From the NCBI RefSeq assembly GCF_000938255.1, contig NZ_JYMR01000045.1:248001-312000 (forward strand): a stretch of DNA of 64,000 bases, given 5' to 3'. The notes below the pieces were generated by a model. That model made no database searches, had not been told where the DNA came from, and saw only the letters and a program-made list of their open reading frames with translations. Numbering within the stretch: the first letter of the stretch is position 1; the number at the start of each line of letters is the position of its first letter. The stretch comes from Bradyrhizobium sp. LTSP849 (GTDB lineage: Bacteria; Pseudomonadota; Alphaproteobacteria; Rhizobiales; Xanthobacteraceae). The translations under genes and the position numbers were made by a program. This document shows positions 24,060 to 33,213 of this stretch, piece after piece.

Positions 24060-24874
24060 CACTTCTGTGACGTTAGTTGCCGCGCCTGCACGCCGTAGCG
24101 GATCACGTTCACGCCGCCGGCACGCCTGGCTGCTTGGTCTTCGACCGTAATCTCCGACGCGTTGGCATCGGCGATGCTCCGCAGCGCGAGCGTCAGCGTG
24201 CCGGCCTGGCGCGAGACCGATAGCGTGGCGACCTGGTCGGGCTTGAGCTCGAGCGTGACGGTCTTGCCGAGCACGGCGTTCTGGCCGTCCTTTTCCTTCG
24301 GCGCCTGGTCGATCGCGAGCACGCGGATGTTGGTCAGGACGATTTCGGACAGGATGAGGTCATTGCCGCCGGCCGGGCCGTTGGCGCCTTCGGGATTCTT
24401 CAGGCGGCGCGTCATGACGATGTCGACGCGGTCGTTCGGCAGGATGAAGCCGCCGGCGCCGGTCTCGGCTGAAATTTCGGTGGAGACGGCCCGCATGCCG
24501 GACGGCAGGATCGCGGCCATGAAGCCGGAGCCGTCGGCCTTCACCAGCTTCTGCTCGCGGATCGGTTCGCCCTGCATCAACGGCACGCGCGCGATTGAGC
24601 CTGCGATCTGGGTCTGTGCGTCGGGCCTGCTGTCACGGCGGATGAAGGCGCTGCTCGCGGTGGCTGACGGCCAGGTCTGCCATTGCAGGTCCTCGGCCTT
24701 CACGGCCTGGCCGAGCTGGATGTCGGATTTGGCGACGAGCACCTCGACCGTCGGCAGCTTCTCGGCCACCGGGAGGACGGGCGCGGGCTTGTTGTCATAG
24801 CCGCTCGCCAGATATGCGGCGACGCCGCCGGCGCCCAGCGCAATGACGAGAACGACAATGCGTGCGGTATTCAT
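24059..24874 (-). CDS. cpaB: CpaB/RcpC Tad-pilus assembly protein
   Basis: A 271-aa periplasmic protein of the Tad pilus with an N-terminal membrane anchor (RIVVLVIALGAGGVAAYLAS) and a SAF domain (about 45-110). The SAF domain contains VLVAKSDIQLGQAVKAEDLQ. The C-terminal CpaB region includes GGFILPNDRVDIVMTRR. It is the first gene of the cpaBCDE operon. Flp pilin and prepilin peptidase genes are not within the window. Confidence 0.93.
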   Translation of the reverse strand: MNTARIVVLVIALGAGGVAAYLASGYDNKPAPVLPVAEKLPTVEVLVAKSDIQLGQAVKAEDLQWQTWPSATASSAFIRRDSRPDAQTQIAGSIARVPLMQGEPIREQKLVKADGSGFMAAILPSGMRAVSTEISAETGAGGFILPNDRVDIVMTRRLKNPEGANGPAGGNDLILSEIVLTNIRVLAIDQAPKEKDGQNAVLGKTVTLELKPDQVATLSVSRQAGTLTLALRSIADANASEITVEDQAARRAGGVNVIRYGVQARQLTSQK

Positions 24875-25329
24875 ACGCCTCTACACTCTTACGCGGGGCA
24901 CTTGAACCGCACGTGGCGGGTTCCCCGGCATCGATGAGTAGGGAGTAAAAGTATAAGGGGTGTTGCGAGGCCGAGTGTGATGGTCAGTGACGGTGCTGGT
25001 TTTGGGCAGATGGTGAATGCCGCGTTATTCGGATGGCGCCGGCCCCGTAGTTCACGCAAGCGCACTCCTGCGTTCGAATGAGACGCGGGACGTCATGGTG
25101 AATGGGTGGTTAGTGATGTCAGGTGCCGAGCGATGTCGCAGCGGTGAGACGGAAACATCGCGACACATCACCAGTGTCGTCCCGGCGAAGGCCGGGACCC
25201 ATACCGCGTGATCTTTCGATTGCAGGAAGGCAGAAGTACCAACGACAAGTCTTCGCCAAACCACGCCCTGTGGTTATGGGTCCCGGCCTTCGCCGGGACG
25301 ACGTTGGAGAGAGACCGCGCGCGTAGCCG
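24875..25329. other. Intergenic region between cpaB and gshB
   Basis: This 455-bp stretch holds the leader of the cpa operon and the second copy of the CGTCCCGGCGAAGG element. Between 24950 and 25170 I see no reliable gene or strong promoter. Confidence 0.5.
25174..25304. repeat. Paired-palindrome element (CGTCCCGGCGAAGG family), copy 2
   Basis: The arms are a CGTCCCGGCGAAGGCCGGGA start and its inverse at the end. The core, with CCGCGTGATCTTTCGATTGC and CTTCGCCAAACC, is homologous to the core of copy 4 (61371-61494) read on the opposite strand. So core and arms move or spread as one unit. Confidence 0.85.
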
Positions 25330-26274
25330 CTACTTCGCCCGCTTCTGCTCGATCACGTCCCAGACCTTCGCCGCAACATCCGGGCCGCCGAGCCGCGCGA
25401 TGGCGCGGATGCCGGTTGGCGAGGTCACGTTGATCTCGGTGAGGTTGCCGTTGATGACGTCGATGCCGACGAACAGCAGGCCGCGCTCGCGCAGCGCCGG
25501 TCCGACGGTGGCGCAGATCTCGCGCTCGCGCGGGGTGAGCTCGGTCTCATGCGCCGCGCCGCCGCGCACCATGTTGGAGCGGAGATCGTCGGCGGCGGGC
25601 ACGCGGTTGACCGCGCCGGCGAACTCGCCATTGACCAGGATGATGCGCTTGTCGCCGTGCTTCACCTCGGGGATGAACTGCTGGATCACCCAGGGCTCTT
25701 TGAAAGTCACCGAGAACATGTCGAACAGCGAGCCGAAATTCATGTCCTGCGGCATCACGCGGAACACCGCCGCGCCGCCATGGCCGTGCAGCGGCTTCAT
25801 CACCACGGCGCCATGCTTGTCGCGAAACGCGTTGATCTCGTCGAGGTCACGCGAGATCAGGGTCGGCGGCATCAGCTGCGGAAAATTCATCACGAACAGC
25901 TTTTCCGGCGCATTGCGCACCGACGCCGGATCGTTGACGACCAGCGTCTTGGGATGGATGCGCTCAAGCAGATGAGTCGAGGTGATGTAGGCGAGGTCGA
26001 ACGGCGGATCCTGGCGCAGCAGCACCACGTCAAAGCCGTTGAGCGCCTCGCGCTTGGGCTCGCCGAGGGTGAAATGATCGCCGGGCTCGTCGCGCACGGT
26101 CAGGAGCTGAACCGGAGCGACGATCTCTTCGCCCACCATCGAAAGCTTGTCCGGCGTGTAATAGGACAGGCCATGGCCGCGCTTCTGCGCCTCCAGAAGC
26201 AGCGCAAAGGTGGAATCGCCCTTGATGTTGATGCGGGCGATGGGGTCCATCTGGACGGCGACGTTCAGTTTCAT
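25330..26274 (-). CDS. gshB: Glutathione synthetase
   Basis: GshB joins gamma-glutamylcysteine and glycine in an ATP-dependent step. The 314-aa protein begins KLNVAVQMDPIARINIKGDS, the usual N terminus. It has the ATP-grasp fold with AVVMKPLHGHGGAAVFRV and the C-terminal EINVTSPTGIRAI, where the last metal ligands lie. The ATG at 26274 was chosen because the longer frame is not conserved. It follows yraN by 10 bp, and rsmI, yraN and gshB look like one operon. Confidence 0.96.
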   Translation of the reverse strand: MKLNVAVQMDPIARINIKGDSTFALLLEAQKRGHGLSYYTPDKLSMVGEEIVAPVQLLTVRDEPGDHFTLGEPKREALNGFDVVLLRQDPPFDLAYITSTHLLERIHPKTLVVNDPASVRNAPEKLFVMNFPQLMPPTLISRDLDEINAFRDKHGAVVMKPLHGHGGAAVFRVMPQDMNFGSLFDMFSVTFKEPWVIQQFIPEVKHGDKRIILVNGEFAGAVNRVPAADDLRSNMVRGGAAHETELTPREREICATVGPALRERGLLFVGIDVINGNLTEINVTSPTGIRAIARLGGPDVAAKVWDVIEQKRAK

Positions 26275-26284
26275 GGTCTGCCTT

Positions 26285-26698
26285 TCAGGTCGAGGCGTCG
26301 AATGCCGCCAACACATGGCGCGGAAGTGACCGCGGCGCAATCAGCATGGCGTCGAATCGCAGTTCGAATTCCGCATGCTCGGGATGCGCGACGAGCCAGC
26401 CCTGCGCGGCATTGATGATCCGCTGCTGCTGGCGCGGCGTCACGGCGAAAGCGGCGTCATCCAGCGTCGCGCGCGCCTTGACCTCGACGAAGGCGATCAG
26501 GTTGCGGCGGCGGGCCACGATATCGATCTCGCCATGCGGCGTGCGGTAGCGTTTTGCCAGGATGCGGTAGCCCTTGGCCATGAGGAAAGCTGCGGCGCGG
26601 CTCTCGGCCGAGATGCCGGTGCGGAACGCCGCGACGCGCTCGGGTGAGGCGATCTTCGGTTCCTGTTTCGATTCCTGGGCGCCCTCACGCTTCGCCAT
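26285..26698 (-). CDS. YraN/UPF0102 nuclease-fold protein
   Basis: A 137-aa protein of the UPF0102 family, with a restriction-endonuclease-like fold. It shows GISAESRAAAFLMAKGYRIL, then RTPHGEIDIVARRRNLIAFVEVKAR, split here as HGEIDIVARR and LIAFVEVKAR, which hold the conserved E-x-D...ExK catalytic arrangement. Biochemical function is not established. The start ATG at 26698 lies 14 bp inside the end of rsmI, the common rsmI-yraN arrangement. Confidence 0.88.
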   Translation of the reverse strand: MAKREGAQESKQEPKIASPERVAAFRTGISAESRAAAFLMAKGYRILAKRYRTPHGEIDIVARRRNLIAFVEVKARATLDDAAFAVTPRQQQRIINAAQGWLVAHPEHAEFELRFDAMLIAPRSLPRHVLAAFDAST

Positions 26699-27635
26699 CG
26701 CCGCCTCGCATACTTTTTGCGAGCTCGAGCGCGCGAGCATAGACCTCGCGGCGCGCCCGTCCCGAGAGCTCGACCGCATGAGCGACGGCGTCCTTGACAC
26801 TATGCGCGGCAAGTTGCTCGCGCAGGAGGTCGTCGAGCGCGTCCGCCGTCATCACCTCCGCGTCGGCTGCGGGCGGAGCGATCACCAGCACGAATTCGCC
26901 GCGCGTCTCCAGAGTGGCAGCGTCGCGCGCAAGCTCGCTCAGCGGCGCGCGCGAAATCTCCTCGTGCAGTTTTGTCAGCTCGCGGCAGATCGCGGCTTCG
27001 CGCGTGCCCATGATCTCAGCGAGCTCGGCGAGCGTGTCCTGCACGCGGTTGCCGGATTCGAACATCACCAGCGTCGCATCGATGCGGGCCAGCTCAGTGA
27101 GCCGGGTACGCCGGGCCGCGGATTTCGGCGGAAGAAAACCTTCGAAGAAGAAGCGATCGGTCGGAAGTGCTGCGACCGAAAGCGCCACCAGCACCGAGGA
27201 GGGGCCGGGCAGCGCGAACACCGCATAACCCGCGGCGCAGACCTCGCGCACAAGCTTGAAGCCGGGATCCGAGATCAGCGGCGTGCCGGCATCCGACACC
27301 AGCGCGATCGAGCCGCCCTGCGAAAGCCGCTCCAGGATCTTCGGACGCGCGGCCTCGGCATTGTGCTCGTGATATTGCTTGAGCTGCGCCGTGATGGCGT
27401 AGCGCTCGGTCAGGCGCCGCGTGATGCGGGTGTCCTCGCAGGCGATGACGTCGACCCCGGCGAGCGTCTGGAGTGCGCGCAGCGTGATGTCGCCGAGATT
27501 GCCGATGGGGGTCGCGACCAGATAGAGGCCCGGCGCGACCTTCGGCGCCACGAGCCTATAGGCGTCGATGGAGAAACCGCGCGGGGCGGCGTCCGTGTTT
27601 TCAGGTGTATTTATCGGGGCCGGCTTTGCGCGCAT
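26685..27635 (-). CDS. rsmI: 16S rRNA (cytidine1402-2'-O)-methyltransferase
   Basis: RsmI methylates the ribose of C1402 in the decoding centre of 16S rRNA using SAM. The 316-aa protein has the tetrapyrrole-methylase fold: GLYLVATPIGNLGDITLRAL, VIACEDTRITRRLTERY, VSDAGTPLISDPGFKLV and FEGFLPPKSAARRTRL are all signatures. A YraN gene overlaps its 3' end. It is divergent from the lpoA-like gene across about 350 bp. Confidence 0.95.
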   Translation of the reverse strand: MRAKPAPINTPENTDAAPRGFSIDAYRLVAPKVAPGLYLVATPIGNLGDITLRALQTLAGVDVIACEDTRITRRLTERYAITAQLKQYHEHNAEAARPKILERLSQGGSIALVSDAGTPLISDPGFKLVREVCAAGYAVFALPGPSSVLVALSVAALPTDRFFFEGFLPPKSAARRTRLTELARIDATLVMFESGNRVQDTLAELAEIMGTREAAICRELTKLHEEISRAPLSELARDAATLETRGEFVLVIAPPAADAEVMTADALDDLLREQLAAHSVKDAVAHAVELSGRARREVYARALELAKSMRGGDGEA

Positions 27636-27988
27636 AATGAGACGAACTTAGGCATGATCCCGAGGGCTGGGAACCGGTCCTCCGAAAAAGATCGTACCGG
27701 GGCAAGATACGAGCGACGGGGCGGGGAAGGACTGGAATGTGATCCATCCGGTATCACATTCGAGGGGGAATGAAGCGCCAGCGCCATATTCGCGGCGGAA
27801 ACGCCGCCTTGATGCTGCGAGAGCGTCGGCGAACAGCTTGCCAGGACCAGGAGACGGCCGCGTTAAGCGTTCCTTATCCTTTTGTTTTGGTTAACTATTT
27901 GCCGACAATATGCCTGAATCCGCGGCTTCTGTCGCGGGCATGAGTTGGTGTGATCGGCCGCAGACGGCTGGTCAGAAGAAGAGTTGCC
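27636..27988. other. Intergenic region between rsmI and the LpoA-like gene
   Basis: About 350 bp. At 27651-27700 there is a degenerate relative of the GAGCATGATCCG palindrome (GGCATGATCC and CCGGTCCTCCGAAAAAGATC). TTTTGTTTTGGTTAACTATT at about 27882-27901 is the most AT-rich part and the likeliest place for the lpoA-like promoter. No gene is seen. Confidence 0.5.
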
Positions 27989-29242
27989 ATGGTGGGCCCG
28001 CGTACTCCCAGATCTTCCTTTTCGGAGGAGTCTCCCGTTCCGGGGCCCCAGACGTCGGGGGCGACCCGGCGGAGCGCGCTTGGGCTGTTGCTGGGTGCAC
28101 CGCTGCTGTCGGCCTGCGCCGGCGTGCAGCAGAGCCTCAGCCAGTTCTCCAATCCGTTCAGCAGCTCCTCCCCGCCCCCGGCCCAGCCAGCCGGCCCGCC
28201 GCAGCAGGCGACGACCGCCGGTACCGGCGGCGTGAAGGTTGCCGTGATCCTGCCGCTCTCGGCCGCCGGCAATGCCGGGCTCGCCGCGCAATCCATGCGC
28301 AACGCCGCCGAGATGGCGCTGGCCGAGTTTCAGAATCCCAACATCCAGCTCTTGATCAAGGACGACAACGGCAGCCCGCAAGGCGCCCAACAGGGCGCAC
28401 AGCAGGCGGTCGACGAAGGTGCCGAGATCATTTTGGGGCCGCTGTTCGCGCAGTCGGTGCCGGCGGTGGCGCAGGTCGCGCGCACGCGCGGCATCTCGGT
28501 GATGGCGTTCTCGACCGATTCCAGCATCGCCGGCCGCGGCGTCTATCTGCTCTCCTTCCTGCCGGAGTCCGACGTCAACCGCATCATCGAATATTCCGCC
28601 AGCATCGGAAAACGCTCCGTCGCCGTGCTCGTGCCCGACAATGCCTATGGCAATGTCGTCGAGGCCGCGGTGAAAGCGGCGGTGCCGCGGCGCGGCGGTC
28701 GCATTGTCGCGTTCGAGAAATACGGTGCCGATCGCGCCACGCCGGCACGCACCGTGGCGCAGCAGCTTGGTGGCGCGGATGCGCTGTTCATTGCCGATGA
28801 CGGCGATGCCGTCGTCGCTGTGGCCGATGCGATGACTGCGGCGGGCGCCAATTTGCGCAACATCCAGTTGCTCGGCACTGGCCTCTGGGACAATCCGCGC
28901 GTCTATGCCAACGCCGCGCTTCAGGGCGGCCTCTATGCCGCGCCCGATCCGGCCGGCTTCCGCGCCTTCTCCGGCCGCTACCGCACCAAATACGGCGCCG
29001 AACCGGTGCGCACCGCAACGCTCGCCTATGACGCGGTGGCGCTGGTCGCGGCACTCGCACGCACGCAAGGCACCACGCGCTTCTCGCCCGACGTGCTCAC
29101 CAATCCGTCCGGCTTCGCCGGCATCGACGGCCTGTTCCGTTTCCGTGCTGACGGCACCAATGAGCGTGGGCTTGCGGTGATGAAGGTGACGACCGGCGGC
29201 GGTGTGGCAGTCGCGGGCTCGCCGAAGAGTTTTGGGGCGTAG
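27989..29242 (+). CDS. LpoA-like penicillin-binding-protein activator, Tat-type lipoprotein
   Basis: A 417-aa protein with a type I periplasmic-binding fold like branched-chain amino-acid receptors and the C-terminal domain of LpoA. Its signal has a twin Arg (ATRRSALGLLLGAPLL) and the lipobox LLSAC with Cys43, so it may be a Tat-exported lipoprotein. The mature part opens with KVAVILPLSAAGNAGLAAQS and contains ILGPLFAQSVPAVAQVAR. In E. coli LpoA activates PBP1A from the outer membrane. Whether this one does so is an inference from fold. The ATG at 27989 follows AAGAAGAG. It stands alone. Confidence 0.8.
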   Translation: MVGPRTPRSSFSEESPVPGPQTSGATRRSALGLLLGAPLLSACAGVQQSLSQFSNPFSSSSPPPAQPAGPPQQATTAGTGGVKVAVILPLSAAGNAGLAAQSMRNAAEMALAEFQNPNIQLLIKDDNGSPQGAQQGAQQAVDEGAEIILGPLFAQSVPAVAQVARTRGISVMAFSTDSSIAGRGVYLLSFLPESDVNRIIEYSASIGKRSVAVLVPDNAYGNVVEAAVKAAVPRRGGRIVAFEKYGADRATPARTVAQQLGGADALFIADDGDAVVAVADAMTAAGANLRNIQLLGTGLWDNPRVYANAALQGGLYAAPDPAGFRAFSGRYRTKYGAEPVRTATLAYDAVALVAALARTQGTTRFSPDVLTNPSGFAGIDGLFRFRADGTNERGLAVMKVTTGGGVAVAGSPKSFGA

Positions 29243-29251
29243 CAAGCTATC

Positions 29252-29343
29252 GTAGGGTGGGCAAAGCGAAGCGTGCCCACCGCGCCGATGCAATTTGCGG
29301 AGAAATGGTGGGCACGGCGCAAGTGCGCCTTTGCCCACCCTAC
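29252..29343. repeat. Paired palindrome (GTAGGGTGGGCAAA family), copy 2
   Basis: Starts GTAGGGTGGGCAAAG and ends CTTTGCCCACCCTAC. Flanking bases AGCTATC and GATAGCT extend the perfect inversion on both sides. It lies exactly between the convergent stops of the LpoA-like gene and hemW. Confidence 0.88.
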
Positions 29344-29352
29344 GATAGCTCG

Positions 29353-30507
29353 CTACGCCGCCAGATCCGCGACCACCGCATCCAGCACAGGAAAACCGCT
29401 GCTCGTCACGCGCAACCGTCCTGTCGCATCAACCGTGATCGCGCCTTCTTCGCGCAGCAGCGCGATGCGCTTGGGGTCGAGCGGGCGGCCGGAGAGGGCG
29501 GTGTACCGCTCGGGGTCGATGCCCTCGGCGAGGCGCAATCCCATCAGCAAGAATTCGTCGGCGCGCTCCTCGCTGTTGAGGAGGTCGTCGGTCACGACGC
29601 CATTGCCGTTGGTTTCGACCCGCATCAGCCAGGCTTCGGGGCGCTTCTCGGTGGCGATTGCGTGCCTGATGCCATCGATATCGAGTCGTCCGTGCGCGCC
29701 GGGGCCGACACCGGCATATTCATGGCCGCGCCAGTACACCAGATTGTGCCGGCACTCGGCGCCACGCCGCGCGTGGTTTGAAATCTCGTAGGCGGGCAGC
29801 CCGAGCTTGTCGCAGGTCTCCTGCGTGACATCGTAGAGCGCGCGGGCGACCGCTTCGTCCGGCGTCTTCAATTTACCGGCCTGGTGCAGGCCGAAGAACG
29901 GCGTGCCTTCCTCGATCGTCAATTGATAGAGCGACAGATGCTCGGCGGCTTCATTGATGGCGAGCCGCAGTTCATCGGCCCACATCTCAGGCGTCTGGTC
30001 GGGACGGGCGTAAATCAGGTCGAACGAATAACGGTCGAACGAACGGCGCGCGATCGCGACCGCGTCGAGCGCCTCGCGCGCGCTGTGCATCCGGCCCAGC
30101 GCCTTCAGTGAGGCGTCGTCAAGCGCCTGCACGCCGAGCGAGACGCGGTTGACACCGGCCGCGCGATAGCCGGCGAAGCGTGTGGCCTCGACGCTGGTCG
30201 GGTTTGCTTCCAGCGTGACTTCGACGTCGCTCGCGACTGTCCAATGCTTGCCGATCGCATCGAGCACCGCGCCGACAGTTGCCGGCTGCATCAGCGATGG
30301 CGTGCCGCCACCGAGGAAGATCGATGTGACCTCGCGGCCGGGCGCGCGCTGCGCAGTTGTTTCAATCTCGCGCGCGAAGGCGGAGGCGAAGCGCGCCTCG
30401 TCGATCGCGACGTGGCGAACATGGCTGTTGAAGTCGCAATACGGACACTTCGACAGGCAGAACGGCCAGTGCACGTAGACGCCAAAGGCTTCCTTAGCGC
30501 GGCTCAA
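29353..30507 (-). CDS. hemW: HemW radical-SAM heme chaperone
   Basis: A 384-aa radical SAM protein formerly annotated as oxygen-independent coproporphyrinogen III oxidase-like. The cluster-binding Cys17, Cys21 and Cys24 are in PFCLSKCPYCDFN. SIFLGGGTPSLM and SLGVQALDDASLKALGR are further family motifs. It lacks the extra Cys and N-terminal segment of true HemN and so is better called HemW, which binds heme. It overlaps rdgB by 14 bp. rph, rdgB and hemW form one operon. Confidence 0.93.
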   Translation of the reverse strand: MSRAKEAFGVYVHWPFCLSKCPYCDFNSHVRHVAIDEARFASAFAREIETTAQRAPGREVTSIFLGGGTPSLMQPATVGAVLDAIGKHWTVASDVEVTLEANPTSVEATRFAGYRAAGVNRVSLGVQALDDASLKALGRMHSAREALDAVAIARRSFDRYSFDLIYARPDQTPEMWADELRLAINEAAEHLSLYQLTIEEGTPFFGLHQAGKLKTPDEAVARALYDVTQETCDKLGLPAYEISNHARRGAECRHNLVYWRGHEYAGVGPGAHGRLDIDGIRHAIATEKRPEAWLMRVETNGNGVVTDDLLNSEERADEFLLMGLRLAEGIDPERYTALSGRPLDPKRIALLREEGAITVDATGRLRVTSSGFPVLDAVVADLAA

Positions 30508-31129
30508 GGCAGATCTCCGCCAGTTTCACGAAGGCGCGGGCGCGATGCGACAGGCCAAGGCCGAGCGGCGGCAGGCCGTGCTTCTCGATGCTGGTCATCT
30601 CGCCGAACGTACGCGTGTGGCCATCGGGCAAAAACATCGGATCGTAGCCAAAGCCGGCCGTGCCGTGCGGCGGCCAGACCAGGGTGCCATCGACGCGCGC
30701 TTCGACCTCTTCGAGATGATCATCGGGCCAGGCGACGCAGAGCGCGGAGACGAAATGCGCCGTGCGCTTGTCCGCCGTGGTTGCGCCGCGCTCCTGCAAC
30801 AGGCGTTCGATCTGGGCCATCGCCGCGGCGAAATCCTTGTTCGGGCCGGCCCAGCGCGCGCTGTAGATGCCGGGCGCGCCGTCGAGCGCATCGACCACGA
30901 CACCGGAATCATCGGCAAAGGAAGGAAGCTTGGTCGCCTGCGCCGCCGCGATCGCCTTGATCGCGGCATTGCTGCGGAAATCGTTGCCGGTCTCTTCCGG
31001 CTCGGGAAGGCCGAGCTCACCGGCCGACACCGCCTCGATGCCGTAAGGCGCCAAAAGCTCCTTCATCTCGGCGAGCTTGCCGGGATTGTGGGTGGCGATG
31101 ACGAGCTTTCCGGTGATTCGGCGGTGCAT
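30494..31129 (-). CDS. rdgB: Inosine/xanthosine triphosphate pyrophosphatase
   Basis: RdgB hydrolyses dITP and XTP to keep noncanonical purines out of DNA. The 211-aa protein has LVIATHNPGKLAEMKELL, SFADDSGVVVDALDGAPGIY, and GFGYDPMFLPDGHTRTFGEM, all diagnostic of the Ham1 family. The ATG at 31129 starts with MHRRITGK. A GTG four codons upstream is possible. It lies 11 bp after rph in the operon. Confidence 0.95.
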   Translation of the reverse strand: MHRRITGKLVIATHNPGKLAEMKELLAPYGIEAVSAGELGLPEPEETGNDFRSNAAIKAIAAAQATKLPSFADDSGVVVDALDGAPGIYSARWAGPNKDFAAAMAQIERLLQERGATTADKRTAHFVSALCVAWPDDHLEEVEARVDGTLVWPPHGTAGFGYDPMFLPDGHTRTFGEMTSIEKHGLPPLGLGLSHRARAFVKLAEICLEPR

Positions 31130-31140
31130 GGGCTTATTGA

Positions 31141-31854
31141 CTACGCCACGGCCAGTTTCTGCAAGTCCACGAGACGCGCAACGCCCTTGCGGGCCAGCGC
31201 CATCAGCGCCAGGAACTCGGCTTCCGTGAACGGCTCGCGTTCCGCGGTGCCCTGCACCTCGATGATGCGGCCATCGCCGGTCATGACGAAATTGGCGTCG
31301 GTATCGGCCTCGGAATCCTCGGCATAGTCGAGATCCAGCACCGGTGTGCCCTTGTAGATGCCGCAGGAGATCGCGGCGACGTTGTCGCGCAACACCTTGG
31401 CCTTGATCATGTTGCGCGTCTTCATCCAGCTGATGCAGTCGGCGAGCGCGACCCAGGCGCCGGTGATCGAGGCCGTGCGCGTGCCGCCGTCGGCCTGGAG
31501 CACGTCGCAATCGACCGTGATCTGGCGCTCACCGAGCGCTTCGAGATCGACGATGGTGCGCAACGAGCGGCCGATCAGGCGCTGGATCTCGACGGTGCGG
31601 CCGCTTTGCTTGCCCGCGGCCGCTTCGCGGCGGGTCCGTTCCGAGGTGGCGCGCGGTAGCATGCCGTATTCGGCAGTGACCCAGCCCCGGCCCTGGCCCT
31701 TCAGCCACGGCGGCAGGCGGTCTTCCAGCGTGGCAGTGACCAGCACATGGGTGTCGCCGAATTTCACCAGGCAGGAGCCTTCCGCATATTTGACCACGCC
31801 ACGCTCAAGCGTCACGGGGCGCAATTCATCGGGCGCACGGCGGCTTGGCCGCAT
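31141..31854 (-). CDS. rph: Ribonuclease PH
   Basis: RNase PH trims tRNA 3' ends phosphorolytically. The 237-aa length is usual. The N terminus MRPSRRAPDELRPVTLERG, then HVLVTATLEDRLPPWLKGQG, GWVTAEYGMLPRAT, and CDVLQADGGTRTASITGA are typical. The frame is open upstream, but the ATG at 31854 gives the conserved N terminus. It diverges from hrcA across about 170 bp. Confidence 0.97.
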   Translation of the reverse strand: MRPSRRAPDELRPVTLERGVVKYAEGSCLVKFGDTHVLVTATLEDRLPPWLKGQGRGWVTAEYGMLPRATSERTRREAAAGKQSGRTVEIQRLIGRSLRTIVDLEALGERQITVDCDVLQADGGTRTASITGAWVALADCISWMKTRNMIKAKVLRDNVAAISCGIYKGTPVLDLDYAEDSEADTDANFVMTGDGRIIEVQGTAEREPFTEAEFLALMALARKGVARLVDLQKLAVA

Positions 31855-32027
31855 GGGAAATCCTCCAAAACTCACGGGAATAGGCTGTTCGCGGTGCTTG
31901 TAGGGGGGGTGAGGGTGAGCAGCAAGGGCTTTTCGGCCCCCAAGCAACTATCGAGCAATCGCAAAACCCCGCTTGTCAGGGGGCTCCCGGATGGACAGAT
32001 TACAGGCAGCCGAGAGGAGTTACGTCC

Positions 32028-33116
32028 GTGGCCCATCACGATCCGATCCATCTGATCGCGCCGCGCGCGGGCCTTGCCCAGCTCAACGAGCGTTCTCGCG
32101 ACATCTTTCGTCAAATCGTCGAGAGTTATCTCACGACCGGCGAGCCGGTCGGCTCACGCAATATCTCGCGCCTGATCGCCATGCCGTTGTCGCCGGCCTC
32201 GGTCCGCAATGTCATGGCCGATCTGGAACAGCTCGGCCTGATCTACGCGCCGCACACCTCCGCCGGCCGCTTGCCGACGGAACTCGGCCTGCGCTTCTTC
32301 GTCGATGCCCTGATGCAGGTCGGCGACCTCAACGAAGCCGAGCGGCAGTCGATCCAGAGCCAGTTGACGTCGGTGGGCCACGCCCAATCGGTCGAGGCGG
32401 CGCTGTCGGAAGCGCTGACGCGGCTGTCCGGCCTCACCCGCGCCGCCGCCGTGGTGCTGACGCCAAAATCCAATTCGCGGCTGAAACATATCGAATTCGT
32501 CCGACTGGAACCCGAGAAGGCGCTGGTGATCCTGGTCGGCGAGGACGGTCAGGTCGAAAACCGTGTGTTGACCCTTCCGCCCGGAGTTCCGTCCTCGGCG
32601 CTGACGGAGGCCGGCAATTTCCTCAATGCACGGATTCGCGGCCGGACGCTGGCCGAGGCCCGGCTCGAGCTCGAAACTGCACTGGGCGAAGCCCGTGCGG
32701 AGCTCGACCAGCTCACCCAGAAGGTAATCGCAGCCGGTATCGCCAGTTGGTCCGGCGGCGAGAATGAAAATCGTCAGCTGATCGTGCGTGGCCACGCCAA
32801 TCTGCTGGAGGATTTGCACGCGCTGGAGGACCTCGAGCGGGTCCGGCTGCTGTTTGATGACCTTGAGACCAAGCGCGGCGTGGTCGATCTGCTCGGCCGC
32901 GCCGAGACCGCCGAGGGTGTGAGAATCTTCATCGGCAGCGAGAACAAGCTGTTCTCGCTGTCCGGCTCTTCCACCATCATCTCGCCCTATCGGGACGCCG
33001 CCGGCCACATCGTCGGTGTTTTGGGCGTAATCGGCCCGACCCGGCTGAATTATGCCCGTGTGATCCCGACCGTGGACTACGCTGCCCGCATCGTCAGTCG
33101 CCTCCTGGGCGGCTGA
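32028..33116 (+). CDS. hrcA: Heat-inducible transcription repressor HrcA
   Basis: HrcA represses groESL-type operons by binding CIRCE, with GroEL as corepressor. The 362-aa protein begins with a winged-helix region, NERSRDIFRQIVESYLTTGE then PVGSRNISRL, and PASVRNVMADLEQLGLIYAP. The C-terminal half has the family's IYIGSE-like IFIGSENKLFSLSGSS motif. The start is a GTG with AGGAG eight bases upstream. No CIRCE was seen in its own upstream region, so it is probably not autoregulated that way. grpE follows 97 bp later. Confidence 0.95.
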   Translation: MAHHDPIHLIAPRAGLAQLNERSRDIFRQIVESYLTTGEPVGSRNISRLIAMPLSPASVRNVMADLEQLGLIYAPHTSAGRLPTELGLRFFVDALMQVGDLNEAERQSIQSQLTSVGHAQSVEAALSEALTRLSGLTRAAAVVLTPKSNSRLKHIEFVRLEPEKALVILVGEDGQVENRVLTLPPGVPSSALTEAGNFLNARIRGRTLAEARLELETALGEARAELDQLTQKVIAAGIASWSGGENENRQLIVRGHANLLEDLHALEDLERVRLLFDDLETKRGVVDLLGRAETAEGVRIFIGSENKLFSLSGSSTIISPYRDAAGHIVGVLGVIGPTRLNYARVIPTVDYAARIVSRLLGG

Positions 33117-33213
33117 CCGGCGGCTCAGACGATCACGGGCGCTTGATTTTCGGCGCCCGAAGCACGATATCCGGGCGAGAAAAATCCCTGAGACGAGTTT
33201 GAAAAGAGAGCCG

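Noticed and set aside
29353..30507. Coproporphyrinogen dehydrogenase HemN
   Set aside because: The N-terminal segment and extra Cys of HemN are missing. HemW fits better.
31860..32027. CIRCE element upstream of hrcA
   Set aside because: No TTAGCACTC-N9-GAGTGCTAA or close variant is present.
33140..33175. RpoH-like site before grpE (CTTGATTTTC ... CACGATATCC)
   Set aside because: The -35 CTTG is right, but the -10 region does not match CYTATNT.
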